From Phycisphaerales bacterium (lineage in GTDB: Bacteria; Planctomycetota; Phycisphaerae; UBA1845), in contig JACKHH010000006.1 of NCBI GenBank assembly GCA_020639095.1, positions 62,001-126,000 on the forward strand: DNA of 64,000 nt, read 5' to 3'. How positions within the stretch are numbered: the stretch's first letter is position 1; each line of letters opens with the position of its first letter. Below the pieces are notes generated by a model. It was not told the DNA's origin. It searched no databases and saw only the letters and a program-made list of their open reading frames with translations. Made by a program: the position numbers and the translations under genes. This document shows positions 16,477 through 26,200 of the stretch, one piece after another.

Positions 16477-17409
16477 ATGAGAACCCCTGTTGCCTCGATC
16501 TTTCCGACGACGGAACTGCCCGTTCTGATCCGCAATGCGAAACTGCCCACGATGCCGGCAGCCACCGTGCGCATCCTGCAATTGTGCAGTTGCGAGCAGG
16601 TGAGCATCGACGAGGTCGCGGACGTCGTGGTGACCGACCCCGTGCTGGCAACGCGCGTCTTGACCATGGCGAACTCCGCCGACAACTATCGCGGCAACCG
16701 TTTCGCAGATATACGCCGGGCGACGGGTCACCTCGGTCTGCGTCAGATTCGTTCGCTTGCGCTCACGCTGCACCTCTTCAAGATTGAGCCCGACGAACCG
16801 GGCATGAATTTCGACTACGGCTACTTCTGGCGCTACTGCCTGACCTGCGGGATCGCAGCCAAGTTGCTGGCGCGGCAGATGAAGACGGCTGACCCTGAAG
16901 AAGCGTTTCTCGTCGGCCTGCTGCAGGACGTCGGCGTGCTCGTCCTTCAGCGCAACGATCCCGCGAGCTACGGCGAGGTACGCCGCGAGAAGGCGCTCTC
17001 CAACATGCGCTTGTACCAGAAGGAAATGGAACTGCTCGGCTACGACCACACCGATGTCGGCGGAGCGTACGCAGACCACTTGGGATTGCCGAGCGAAATC
17101 GGCGACGCCATTCGCCACTCCCACTCGCCCAACGGCGGAGCGCTCTCGCAGCTCTGCTTCCTCGCGGACCTGACGCACCGCGCGATCTACGACGACAGCC
17201 AAATGGAAGGCAGCGACGCGGTCTACACGTTGCGCACCGCGCTCGGCGGCGACGCGTTGATCCTCGCGCGCATGCAGGTCGAGTTGCCCATGATCGCCGA
17301 AGCCTGTGCTTGTCCGCATTGGATGGATGAGTACGTTGTCGAATTGAGAGAACGCATCGGCCTGCTGATCGAGCGGGATACCGAGAATCAGTCCGAAGAG
17401 CAGGCGTAA
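16477..17409 (+). CDS. HDOD-domain protein
   Basis: About 310 aa. The HDOD core is at about residues 15-215: LPTMPAATVRILQL, a VVTDPVLATRVLTMANSA stretch, GHLGLRQIRSLAL, and GLLQDVGVLVLQ where canonical HD phosphohydrolases have metal-binding HD residues. HDOD proteins lack the full catalytic set and act in signalling, often with c-di-GMP or two-component systems. It stands alone, convergent with the oxoprolinase gene and separated from it by a palindromic repeat. Confidence 0.85.
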   Translation: MRTPVASIFPTTELPVLIRNAKLPTMPAATVRILQLCSCEQVSIDEVADVVVTDPVLATRVLTMANSADNYRGNRFADIRRATGHLGLRQIRSLALTLHLFKIEPDEPGMNFDYGYFWRYCLTCGIAAKLLARQMKTADPEEAFLVGLLQDVGVLVLQRNDPASYGEVRREKALSNMRLYQKEMELLGYDHTDVGGAYADHLGLPSEIGDAIRHSHSPNGGALSQLCFLADLTHRAIYDDSQMEGSDAVYTLRTALGGDALILARMQVELPMIAEACACPHWMDEYVVELRERIGLLIERDTENQSEEQA

Positions 17410-17434
17410 GCTAGCGCAGCCCCTCTTTGATACT

Positions 17435-17461
17435 GTGCAGGCAGGATGCCTGCACCACAAT
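17435..17461. repeat. Palindromic repeat family 1, copy 1
   Basis: GTGCAGGCAGGATGCCTGCA followed by CCACAAT forms a GCAGGC/GCCTGC hairpin between two convergent genes and may act as a terminator. Close copies lie at 30074-30100 and, inverted, at 58538-58564. Confidence 0.7.
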
Positions 17462-17475
17462 TTCGTCGCCGCACC

Positions 17476-20400
17476 CTATACCTCAGCGCTGCCGAATCCC
17501 CCTCCGCCCGGTGTTTCGATGCGCAGTGTGTCGCCGCATTCAACTCGGCAAGAGGTCACACCGGGTAGTTGTTCCCATTCGCTTGCACCCGCGCGGCGCA
17601 ATTGGTTTTTGCCCACAGCACCGGGCGCTCCCCCATTCAGACCGAACGGCGGACGCATGCGCCGTTGACTGATGATCGAAACATCCGCTGGAGCGAGGAA
17701 TTCGATCTCGCGCACCAGACCGTCGCCTCCGCGATGCCTGCCCTTGCCCCCGCTCCCCTTGCGCACCGCCAGCCTCCACAGCCGGACTGGATAACGGTTT
17801 TCCAGAACTTCGGGATCGGTCTGACGCGTGTTGGTCATGTGCGTGTGTACCGCGTCAGCGCCGTCGAAGCCCGGACCCGCGCCCGCGCCACCAGCGATCG
17901 TTTCGTAGTATCCCCAGTCAGCAGCCCCGAAGATCAGGTTGTTCATCGTGCCCTGACTCGCAGCCACCGTACCGAGCGCACCAAAGATCACATCCACCAA
18001 TCGCTGCGACGTTTCGACGTTGCCCGCAGCCACCGCGGGGCACTGTGTCTCCTCAGCACCTACCGGCGGCGCGAGCATTCCCTCGGGCACGATCAGCTCC
18101 AACGGCGCGAGCACACCCGCATTGAGCGGGATATCCTCCGCGATCAGGCAGCGGAAACAGTAGAGCACGACACTGGAAACGATCGACCGATTCGCGTTGA
18201 AGTTCCCCGGATGCACCCCGGCAGACCCGGTGAAGTCGATGCATGCGGTATCACCGCGCACATCGATCGCACAGCAGACCCGACTGCCATCGTCGAGCGC
18301 GTCGTCGTAGCTGTACCTTCCGTCCGGCAAACGCGCGAGCGCGGCCCGCATCTTCACCTCGGCTGCTTCCCGGATGTGTCGTGCGTACGCGTGCACCACC
18401 TCGCGTCCGCTGCGCTTAAGAAAATCACGTAGCGCATTGATACCCGTCTGATTGGCTGCAATCTGCGCTGTGATGTCCGCGAGGTTGTCGTCCGGCGCAC
18501 GCGAAGGAAACGGAGCCGATGTGAGCAACGCACGCAACGCGTCCATCCGTGACGTACCGCGGTCGACCACCTTGAAGTGCCGAATCAGCACGCCCTCTTC
18601 CGCGAGCGTCGTCGCGGTCGCGGGCATCGAACCCGGGTGCGTACCGCCGATCTCCGCGTGATGCGCCCGGCTGGCGACGAAAAACTCGATGCGTTCACCG
18701 CTTGCGTCGAACATCGGTGTCACGCATGTGACATCCGGAATGTGCGTTCCACCGGAAAATGGATCGTTGTTGAGCACGACGTCACCAGGCGCGAGATTGG
18801 GAATCGCTGCCACCACCGCCTTCACGCAATCACTCATGCTGCCGAGGTGCACGGGCATGTGCGGCGCATTGACGAGCAGCGCGCCATCGGCAGCGAACAC
18901 CGCGCACGAATAGTCGAGCCGTTCCTTCACGTTGGTGGAAAGGGCGGTGCGGCGCAGCGTCGTGCCCATCTGCTCGGCGATCGCGGCGAAGCGGTTGTTG
19001 AAAAGTTCCAGGCGAATCGGGTCACACTCAGTCGATGTCTCCGCGTTCACTTTTCGTTGCGGCGCGCTCAGCAGAATGTCGCCGGTCGCAAGCACCTCAC
19101 CCGACCAATCCGAGGGAATGACGATGGTACTCATGGCTTCAAATACGATGGCGGGCCCGGCGATACGCTGACCCGCACGCATGGCATGACGATCAAAAAC
19201 CGGCGTTTCGCGGCGCGCGCCGTTGAAATACACCGACGTTGTCTCCATCGGCACAAGCAGCCCATCGGCTGCTGGGTACTGCGGCGAGGGCGGCGATTTG
19301 GTTTTGCCAATGCGTTCGACGCGGATCGCGGTGATCTCGATGCCTCTGCCCGCGTGTCGATAGCCGTAGTGCTGCTCGTGCATGCGCTCAAATGCCGCGG
19401 CATAATCGCCGTCATCAGCCACGATCGTCAGCGCACTGTCCGCACCGACGTAGCGCAGATCGAACATGCGCGTCGCCGGCTGAACTGCATCAGGCGCCAC
19501 GCCCTCAGCTTCGATTTCGCGCGCGAGTTCCGCCTCACACTCGGTGAGCCACGGATCAAGTTCACGCAGCGTCGCGTCACTCAGCACCTTGCCCACCGCC
19601 CGCGCCGCGAACCGCTGCACGTCCGCGACGGATATCCCCAACGCACTCAGCAGGCCGGCATGCGGACTCAGCAGCACGCGTTCGATCCCGAGCAACTCAG
19701 CCACTGCACACGCGTGCTGGCCACCGGCTCCTCCGAATGCAACCAGCGCGTAGTCGCGCGGGTCGTAACCGCGTGCGACCGAAATCCGGCGAATGGCAGC
19801 CGCCATGTTCTCGTTGGCAATGTCGCAGAAACCCGCAGCCAGTTCGTCGTGCGTCATCGACCTACCGGCCGCTCGCTGCACTTCGCCCGCGATCTGCGCG
19901 AGACGATTCGCCACCGCATTCGTATCCAGCGGAAACGGAAAGTGGCTTGGCAAAACCCTACCGAGTTGCACGTTGACGTCAGTCACGGTGAGCGGACCAC
20001 CCGCGCCGTAGCAGGCGGGACCGGGCGACGCACCCGCACTGTGCGGGCCGACGGTGAGCTTTTGGCCGTCGAACGCACAGATGCTGCCACCACCAGCCGC
20101 TACCGTTTCTACCGCGAGCATCGGCGCCACGATCCGCACGCCGCCCTTGACCGTCTCAAACTGATGCTCGAACGCGCCGTCATAGCGTGCGACGTCGGTG
20201 CTCGTACCACCCATGTCGAAGCCAATCGCCCGGTCGAAACCAGCCTGCCTGCCGACATGGGCAAAACCGACAACACCACCCGCGGGCCCGCTGAGCAACG
20301 TGTCCTTGGCAACCACCTGACGCGCATCGACGAGCCCGCCGGCACTCGTCATCAACCGCAAACTGCCGCTCGGCAACGCACGCGCCACCGCGGACACGTA

Positions 20401-21282
20401 GTCGTGCAACACCGGCGCGAGGTACGCATCGACGACGGTGGTGTCACCGCGCGAAACGATGCGCGGAAGCGGCGCAACCTGCGACGAAAGCGAGACATGA
20501 GCAAATCCCAACTCAGCCGCGATCTCACCTATCCGCTCTTTGTGCGCTGAATTCTTGTGCGCGTGCAGCAGGCATACCGCGAGCGAACACCGATCACGAT
20601 CGGCAATGCCCGCGAGTATCGCGCGGACAGCCGATGCATCGAGCGCCTTCAACACGCGACCATCAGCCGACAACCGCTCGTCAATCTCGACAACCTGCGC
20701 CGCGACCTGCTCGGGTTTGACAATGTGCAAATCGAAAAGCTTGGGGCGATCCTGGTTGGCAATGTACAGGATATCACCAAAGCCCGCCGTCGTGACGAAA
20801 ACCGTGCGAGCGCCCTTGCGTTCGAGCAGCGCATTGGTCGCCCGCGTCGTCCCCAGCCGAAGGTCAAGATCGGGGAGCGCGTCGTGCAACCCGCAATGCG
20901 TGAGGTAGCGCATCGCCACAACTGGCGCGGGCTCGGTACTGGTGAGTTCATACCGCCAGCCCGATTGCGGCGTCGCAACCATCGCCGGCTCGATTACAAG
21001 TCGTCCCGCCGGCGCATCGAACGCCCGCACAACCGCGCGATGCACCACCGCGCCATCGGCATCGCGCACCTCAACACCATAACCGCGCCAGAACCCAGGC
21101 GGATCGTCGCAGCGCCGCGCGTCAACCAGCGCATCGCGCGTGGAACCGTCGTCCACCGCACCCACACACCGTCCGGAACTCAGCAGTTTGTGCGTATGCA
21201 AGCGCCCATCCGGCGCGCAGGCAACCACATCGGTGAACGTCCCTCCGACGTCGATTGCGAATTGCCAATTTCGTGACTTCAC
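17476..21282 (-). CDS. Fused hydantoinase/5-oxoprolinase (HyuA-HyuB)
   Basis: About 1268 aa. HyuA occupies about residues 1-690 (FAIDVGGTFTDVVA near the start, a GFDMGGTSTDVARYDG motif, and a CAFDGQKLTVGPHSAG segment). HyuB occupies about 740-1265 (DPIRLELFNNRFAAIAEQMG, LNNDPFSGGTHIPDVT, GGDGLVREIEFL, ending GGGGFG). The length matches eukaryotic-type and bacterial ATP-dependent 5-oxoprolinases, which open 5-oxoproline or hydantoins with ATP; the exact substrate is not certain. GTG 21282 is chosen because relatives begin just before the first DVGGTFTD, although longer in-frame starts exist. Confidence 0.9.
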   Translation of the reverse strand: MKSRNWQFAIDVGGTFTDVVACAPDGRLHTHKLLSSGRCVGAVDDGSTRDALVDARRCDDPPGFWRGYGVEVRDADGAVVHRAVVRAFDAPAGRLVIEPAMVATPQSGWRYELTSTEPAPVVAMRYLTHCGLHDALPDLDLRLGTTRATNALLERKGARTVFVTTAGFGDILYIANQDRPKLFDLHIVKPEQVAAQVVEIDERLSADGRVLKALDASAVRAILAGIADRDRCSLAVCLLHAHKNSAHKERIGEIAAELGFAHVSLSSQVAPLPRIVSRGDTTVVDAYLAPVLHDYVSAVARALPSGSLRLMTSAGGLVDARQVVAKDTLLSGPAGGVVGFAHVGRQAGFDRAIGFDMGGTSTDVARYDGAFEHQFETVKGGVRIVAPMLAVETVAAGGGSICAFDGQKLTVGPHSAGASPGPACYGAGGPLTVTDVNVQLGRVLPSHFPFPLDTNAVANRLAQIAGEVQRAAGRSMTHDELAAGFCDIANENMAAAIRRISVARGYDPRDYALVAFGGAGGQHACAVAELLGIERVLLSPHAGLLSALGISVADVQRFAARAVGKVLSDATLRELDPWLTECEAELAREIEAEGVAPDAVQPATRMFDLRYVGADSALTIVADDGDYAAAFERMHEQHYGYRHAGRGIEITAIRVERIGKTKSPPSPQYPAADGLLVPMETTSVYFNGARRETPVFDRHAMRAGQRIAGPAIVFEAMSTIVIPSDWSGEVLATGDILLSAPQRKVNAETSTECDPIRLELFNNRFAAIAEQMGTTLRRTALSTNVKERLDYSCAVFAADGALLVNAPHMPVHLGSMSDCVKAVVAAIPNLAPGDVVLNNDPFSGGTHIPDVTCVTPMFDASGERIEFFVASRAHHAEIGGTHPGSMPATATTLAEEGVLIRHFKVVDRGTSRMDALRALLTSAPFPSRAPDDNLADITAQIAANQTGINALRDFLKRSGREVVHAYARHIREAAEVKMRAALARLPDGRYSYDDALDDGSRVCCAIDVRGDTACIDFTGSAGVHPGNFNANRSIVSSVVLYCFRCLIAEDIPLNAGVLAPLELIVPEGMLAPPVGAEETQCPAVAAGNVETSQRLVDVIFGALGTVAASQGTMNNLIFGAADWGYYETIAGGAGAGPGFDGADAVHTHMTNTRQTDPEVLENRYPVRLWRLAVRKGSGGKGRHRGGDGLVREIEFLAPADVSIISQRRMRPPFGLNGGAPGAVGKNQLRRAGASEWEQLPGVTSCRVECGDTLRIETPGGGGFGSAEV

Positions 21283-21394
21283 CAGCCCCGATTCCCGAGC
21301 ATAACGACCACCGTCAGTAGGCGAGCTCCTGCAAGCTTCCATGAAGCGCGCAGTCGGCACGACGGAGCGGCAACAGTTCCGCCCCCTCACCCTA

Positions 21395-21415
21395 CCTCTC
21401 CCCGGAGGGGAGAGG
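21395..21415. repeat. GC-rich hairpin between same-strand genes
   Basis: CCTCTCCCC (21395-21403) and GGGGAGAGG (21407-21415) form a perfect 9-bp stem with a GGA loop. It lies between the phytase stop and the oxoprolinase start. A related CTCCCC/GGGGAG palindrome is at 62336-62352, so it is probably a dispersed repeat that may double as a terminator. Confidence 0.5.
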
Positions 21416-21433
21416 GGTTTGGCGTCTATCTAC

Positions 21434-22576
21434 TTAGGGCAGATTCGCACTCTTGGCCAGGGATGTGATCGGCCTGCGGGTCCACGTGGTATCGACGATG
21501 AGGTGGCCTTGCTTCGCGATGTCGCGCCAATCGAAAATCTTGAAATCCTCGCTGGCGCTGGGGTTGATGTGATCGTTCACCACCAACGCACCCGCCGGCA
21601 ATGCGGGGATCGTGGCTGCGTTGGTCACCGCGATGCCCGACGCACGCTCGATCGGGCCGTAGGGCTTCGCCGACGGTTTGATGCTCAACACGAAATCATT
21701 GTCGTGGCTGCGTTCGTAGACGTTGATAATCGACTCGCCGCCCTTGGGCCCCTGGCCGACGACGAGCAGGTAGCCGCGTTCGCTCGGCGCGGCGTACAGC
21801 GCCAAGCCCTCGACGTCCGGCGTCAAACCGTGTTCGCCCGCGCGGATCACGCACTTGCGATTCTCCGGCTCGCCGGGCTCGGCATTGAAGCGCCAGACGC
21901 CGGTATCCTCTTCCGCGAAATACACAACACCGCGATCCTCGTCCGCGACGCACCCCTCCGTCTTGGTCGCCAGCTTGAACTCCCGCACTTTCTTCGAACT
22001 GACATGGTCGCCGGGCTCCGCAATCAACATGTGCTGTTCAATGCGGCCATCGCGATGCGTTACGAAGAAGTAGCAGCTGCCATCCTTTGGGCTGTGGTAG
22101 GTGCACAAACCGAGGGGCTCAACACCGCCGAACACCGGCAAAATCGCACCGGCGGTCGCGTCGTAGAGTTTACGTTTTTCGGGATCGACGCGCCACACCT
22201 TCACGCCGGGCGTCGCTTGAGAAAAACAGCTGGCGACAACCAGGTCGAGCGGACCGTTATCCGTCGGGTAGCTGTAGATCAGATCCACGTTGTTGGGGTG
22301 CAGTTCGCGATCGATGTGCTTGCGCAAGAGGCCATCCATGTCGTGGATTTCGAGCCCGTGCAGTTCGTTCGCCAGTATGAGCAGGCTGAGCGCCGGGTCC
22401 GTCGGATGGATCCAGATGGCTGCGTCATCGACCTCGTTGACTGGTACCGGCTGGCTGGCTGCGATCGGGCGCGGCGAAATGATGCGCTCACGCGAATGAC
22501 TGCAACCAACAACTGTGAGCCCACACACAGAAAGTATCGCCGAGAACATCACCGTGTACCGGTATAAACGCTTCAT
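21434..22576 (-). CDS. Beta-propeller phytase (3-phytase) lipoprotein
   Basis: About 380 aa. GAAGGA precedes ATG 22576. The signal sequence ends in a lipobox, LTVVGC. The mature part begins with the beta-propeller phytase signature DDAAIWIHPTDPALSLLILA and continues through LDLVVASCF, KTEGCVADEDRGVVYFAEED and DVEGLALYA, the family's calcium-binding acidic strands. Such enzymes release phosphate from phytate in a calcium-dependent way outside the cell. The gene is not obviously in an operon. Confidence 0.88.
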   Translation of the reverse strand: MKRLYRYTVMFSAILSVCGLTVVGCSHSRERIISPRPIAASQPVPVNEVDDAAIWIHPTDPALSLLILANELHGLEIHDMDGLLRKHIDRELHPNNVDLIYSYPTDNGPLDLVVASCFSQATPGVKVWRVDPEKRKLYDATAGAILPVFGGVEPLGLCTYHSPKDGSCYFFVTHRDGRIEQHMLIAEPGDHVSSKKVREFKLATKTEGCVADEDRGVVYFAEEDTGVWRFNAEPGEPENRKCVIRAGEHGLTPDVEGLALYAAPSERGYLLVVGQGPKGGESIINVYERSHDNDFVLSIKPSAKPYGPIERASGIAVTNAATIPALPAGALVVNDHINPSASEDFKIFDWRDIAKQGHLIVDTTWTRRPITSLAKSANLP

Positions 22577-22642
22577 TGTTGTTTCCTTCGCTCGGTTGTT
22601 GTTGATTGCATACAACTCTTGCCTCGCACACACTCGTTGTTC

Positions 22643-22697
22643 TCCGCTTCCTTACGGGCGCGGCTCGGATTTGGCCCCGGGCTTGGTGCCCGGGGCC
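22643..22697 (-). repeat. Dispersed repeat family 2, copy 3, joined to a GC hairpin
   Basis: On the minus strand 22672-22643 reads as CCGAGCCGCGCCCGTAAGG with short flanks. It differs at two positions from the identical copies at 29988-30016 and 46134-46162. Immediately beside it, GGCCCCGGGC (22673-22682) and GCCCGGGGCC (22688-22697) form a perfect 10-bp hairpin, downstream of the PEP-CTERM gene. Confidence 0.65.
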
Positions 22698-22716
22698 TTG
22701 TTATTGTGTTTGCGTG

Positions 22717-23970
22717 TCAATTCCGGCGACGGCGCAGCGCTATGCCCGCGCCACAGAGCGCCAACATGACGATGCTCGCCGGTTCCGGAATAATCGCAAT
22801 GCCGCGAAATTCGGTTTGGAACTCCGCGAGAAAGAACGGGGCACTGAAAAAGGACGTCAACGGCTGATTGTAGCCGGTGTCGTCGGTGAGCTTGTATACG
22901 CCCTGGTCTGTCGCGGCGAAGAGCGTCACCAAGTCGCCTTCGAGAATCACGTCGAACGCGTTGATCTCCTGGTTGTCGTCGTCAAGGACCGCATCGGTGA
23001 GCTTCACCCACTCGTCATTGACCAGCGACCACTTCTCGTAATCGGCTTTCCCGCCCGTGCTGTACGCGGTGTCGACACCCGGCACGGTCGCATCGAGATC
23101 GAGGAAGATCACATCGCTCTTGGGATAAAGCTTACCCTTGGGATCGGCGCCCTGGCCTTCCATGTTGGTGATCACTTCGATCATCGTGGTGGGTGTATCG
23201 ACCGCAGCCTTGGGTAGCGGGTCGCTCGTCGCGTACGCGCCGCGATTTCCGAACGATTCCCACGCGGGTGTGTTGATGTACAGCTGATCGTCGACGATAC
23301 GGGCGCTGCGAATGCTGTCCGGCCAGGCGTCGTTCGCAAGATCGGTCGGGACTGTTTGCGTCTGGCTCAGATTCACGCTGCCGGTCGCGCCCACCTGGTT
23401 CACGTAGCGCAGACCGCCGCTCGTTGTCGGCACCTTGAAATCGTAGTCCACGTCACCATTGACCAGGTCGACGTACTTGCCGTCGCCGACCGTCCAGAAA
23501 CGCTGCCCGTCGTCCGAAACCACACCGGTAATATCCGTACGCTCGTACGCATCGCTCAGCGCCGTGGAAGTGTCCGCCGACCAGTTCATGTCGACGCGCG
23601 CGATGACGCGGTTAACTGTCGCCGACGACTCAAGCACCGGGTTGGACGCACCGGCATCGGCGCGATACCCGCCCAGCGTGAGATACTGCCCATTGCCAGA
23701 AAGATTCAGGTGGCCGTCGTGCTCGCCGCGACCGCTCAGCGTGAACGCACCCGCACCGCTCGCCGGCAGCGGATGCGACATCACCAGCGCCCCCGTATCC
23801 AGGCTGTACTCGTCGAGATACACCTGCTGGGCTGTGTCGTTGACGGCTGCACTACCGTCACCGAGTCGCACAACCACGATGTTCTTGGAAAACGCAGCCC
23901 GGGCACTGCCCGCAGCCAAGGTCACGACAAGGCACGCGCAGAACATGCGCGCTAGGGTTTGACTTTTCAT
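22717..23970 (-). CDS. Secreted PEP-CTERM sorting-signal protein
   Basis: 417 aa. GGAGAG precedes ATG 23970. A signal peptide (CACLVVTLAAGSARA) is followed by a long beta-rich domain with repeated strand-turn patterns that suggest a propeller or solenoid. The C-terminus is a clear PEP-CTERM tripartite signal: IPEPAS, the hydrophobic run IVMLALCGAGIAL and RRRRN. PEP-CTERM proteins are processed by exosortase and linked to exopolysaccharide secretion. No exosortase is visible here, though the gene borders a polysaccharide cluster. Confidence 0.9.
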   Translation of the reverse strand: MKSQTLARMFCACLVVTLAAGSARAAFSKNIVVVRLGDGSAAVNDTAQQVYLDEYSLDTGALVMSHPLPASGAGAFTLSGRGEHDGHLNLSGNGQYLTLGGYRADAGASNPVLESSATVNRVIARVDMNWSADTSTALSDAYERTDITGVVSDDGQRFWTVGDGKYVDLVNGDVDYDFKVPTTSGGLRYVNQVGATGSVNLSQTQTVPTDLANDAWPDSIRSARIVDDQLYINTPAWESFGNRGAYATSDPLPKAAVDTPTTMIEVITNMEGQGADPKGKLYPKSDVIFLDLDATVPGVDTAYSTGGKADYEKWSLVNDEWVKLTDAVLDDDNQEINAFDVILEGDLVTLFAATDQGVYKLTDDTGYNQPLTSFFSAPFFLAEFQTEFRGIAIIPEPASIVMLALCGAGIALRRRRN

Positions 23971-24088
23971 GATCGCTCTCTCTCCTTCTTACGCCTGAAA
24001 TCACTCTCTCCCGTTCGAATGATCGCCCCACCGGCATCTCATCCAAACGCACAACAGGAATGCGACAACGCAACCGCAACGGGCTGCA

Positions 24089-24952
24089 TCAATTGGCGGT
24101 TCCGCCCGGGTTCCAGATGATCTTGCCCGGTTGGTTATAATCAAGCGGCGCGTTGGGCGCGTCGTTCAGCTCTTTTCGCGTGAAGAACGCCTCGTGATTG
24201 TCGAGGAACAGAATAAACCCGCCATCATCGTGACGGGTGGTGAAGTACTTCCAATGCACCGCAGCCTGACCCACGCTGGTAAGAAACGGCGGACTGCACT
24301 CATCCGGACGCATGATGCGCTCAACCATCACTGCCGTTTCCGCGGGCCGACCAACGACGTTGAGATACACACGCTCGCGCACGTGGCGATCCTCAAGCCC
24401 GGCGTCGAGTTCGGTGTTGTAGGCGTACGACCAGAACGTCTTGCGCCGGCTTAGCCTGCGCTCGTTGTTCAAACCCCAGAGCAGAAAGTAGCCGTCCTCA
24501 ACCAGGTCGTCTTCCCGACCCGCCGCAACAGCCACCGACTTGGGGCACACGAAGTGCGAACGGTCGCCCTCCTTGGGCAAGCGCTTGCGACCGATGTCGT
24601 TCTGCTTCTGCATTTCGACGTATGTGGGATATCCCGCATACTGCGGAGCCGCGTTGAACCACTGCGACTCGTCCTCCCATTCGCCAAGATGCCGCTCGGG
24701 ACGATCGCCCTCCGCGTACCCCTCCCACGGCAGCACCCCGTGAAACTCGCTCGCATAGGTTTGCACGCCCACGCCGAACACGTGCAGGTTGGCCATGCAC
24801 ACGATGCGCTTCGCGCCGTCCCGCGCGCGACGCAACGCGGGCAAAAGGATGGCGATCAACAGCGCAACGATGCTCACAACGACGAGCAGCTCGACGAGCG
24901 TGAACGCGCGCACAGCCTTCGTGACATGCTGACTGGGGGGCGATGGAAACAA
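24089..24952 (-). CDS. Type IV pilin/pseudopilin-like protein
   Basis: About 287 aa. The prepilin motif RAFTLVELLVVVSIVALLIA (cleavage before Phe, Glu at +5) begins at about residue 14, with LLPALRRARDGAKRI next. The C-terminus has RHDDGGFILFLDNHEAF, a variant of the H-X9-DG tail common in planctomycete prepilin-like proteins. The start is TTG 24952 because GAGGAG lies upstream; longer in-frame starts are less likely. The protein probably joins a type II secretion-like pseudopilus. Confidence 0.85.
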   Translation of the reverse strand: MFPSPPSQHVTKAVRAFTLVELLVVVSIVALLIAILLPALRRARDGAKRIVCMANLHVFGVGVQTYASEFHGVLPWEGYAEGDRPERHLGEWEDESQWFNAAPQYAGYPTYVEMQKQNDIGRKRLPKEGDRSHFVCPKSVAVAAGREDDLVEDGYFLLWGLNNERRLSRRKTFWSYAYNTELDAGLEDRHVRERVYLNVVGRPAETAVMVERIMRPDECSPPFLTSVGQAAVHWKYFTTRHDDGGFILFLDNHEAFFTRKELNDAPNAPLDYNQPGKIIWNPGGTAN

Positions 24953-25114
24953 CCTTGCTCTCTCCTCGCGTCGTGCGCCGGTTCCACAATGACACCGAAC
25001 GACCACGCGGATCATACGCGCATGGACGCATCCTCGCAATCGCAAGGCGAACGCGATTGTAACAACAGGTATTGTCCGAACTTGTGGGGATTACCAAACG
25101 GCGCTTTGGGGGGA

Positions 25115-26194
25115 TCACCTACCAGCGGTCGCTGCTGACGCGTGCCGGACCTCGGGATTTTCCAATTGCCTCAGCGTGTTTGCGACATCGGCTGCCAGCC
25201 ACTGCGAGAACAACTCGGCTCCCGCACCGGTGAGATGCAGGTGGTCGAAGAAGTACGCGTCCGGAATCACGTCGTCGGGCGTGCGCAGCAGCGTGAGCCC
25301 GGTATCCTGCTCCACCGCGCGAACAAAGGCTTCGTAGGCCGCGCATTCCGGCGAATCCGGATCAAGTCGAGCGGTGCTTGCAATCGGCATCTCGATCAGC
25401 CGGACGGTGATGCCCGCATTCTGCAAATCGGCGATCGCCCGGCGCAGCGCGCGCCCGTTCAAGTTGTCAGGTGCGTATGCCGGCCCGTCGACCCCATCCG
25501 CCAGCGCGGTCCGCGCGTTGTCCCACGGTGGAATGTCCAATTTCTCCGCACCGACCCAGCGCGCCCAGCCGAGTTCGTCGTGTTCGGTCTTGCTCACCGG
25601 ATCGAGCGGCGCGCCCAGCAACGTGCGCTGCGTGATCAACTGGCAATCCTTGATCTGGAAATTGCTCGCGAGCGTCGCCATGCGCAGCGTTTCCCAGATC
25701 ATTTCCGCATCAGACGTTAACGTGAGCGACGCGTCGCGGGCATCACCCAGACCGCGCATGCCCGACACCAGCCACTCACGGCGTGTCGTCGCCACCCCGC
25801 GCGGGCTGATGCCCAGGTACGCGACGCGCGGATACCGCCCGCTTTCGAGCATGCGGCGAATGGTCAGCGACTCGGTGAACAACGAAGCGGCTGATGACGC
25901 GAGATTGAAACTGCGCACGGGCTGCCCGAGCGTTGCGCTGGCAACCGCATCGATCACCCGGGGGCTGATGCCGTAGAACGAATACGAGCTGCCAACGAAC
26001 ACAACGTCGGGCGTCATCGCCGACTGATCGTAAAGATCGCACTTCCAGCGGCACTCGTTCGTGCTGCCGTAGACGCGCGGCAGCTTGGCGTGCGCGAGCA
26101 GGCGATCGCCCAGGACGAGCGTGAGCAAAAACCCAAGCGTGATGGCCCCGGCTTGGCGGAGCGATGCGCGATTGTCTCGGTTGCGATCAGCCAT
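25115..26194 (-). CDS. SGNH/AlgJ-like polysaccharide O-acetylation protein 1
   Basis: About 359 aa. An N-terminal membrane anchor (AGAITLGFLLTLVLGDRLLA) is followed by an SGNH-like fold: DVVFVGSSYSFYGISPRVID (nucleophile Ser in GSS) and a C-terminal DHLHLTGAGAELFSQWL (catalytic D-X-X-H). In alginate and peptidoglycan systems an MBOAT protein moves acetyl groups across the membrane and an SGNH partner transfers them to sugar. The MBOAT gene lies 6 bases upstream, so the pair is an operon. Confidence 0.82.
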   Translation of the reverse strand: MADRNRDNRASLRQAGAITLGFLLTLVLGDRLLAHAKLPRVYGSTNECRWKCDLYDQSAMTPDVVFVGSSYSFYGISPRVIDAVASATLGQPVRSFNLASSAASLFTESLTIRRMLESGRYPRVAYLGISPRGVATTRREWLVSGMRGLGDARDASLTLTSDAEMIWETLRMATLASNFQIKDCQLITQRTLLGAPLDPVSKTEHDELGWARWVGAEKLDIPPWDNARTALADGVDGPAYAPDNLNGRALRRAIADLQNAGITVRLIEMPIASTARLDPDSPECAAYEAFVRAVEQDTGLTLLRTPDDVIPDAYFFDHLHLTGAGAELFSQWLAADVANTLRQLENPEVRHASAATAGR

Positions 26195-26200
26195 GGGGCG

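Noticed and set aside
18577..20550. 657-residue plus-strand frame inside the oxoprolinase gene
   Set aside because: Composition is Arg/His-rich and the minus frame carries all HyuA/HyuB motifs.
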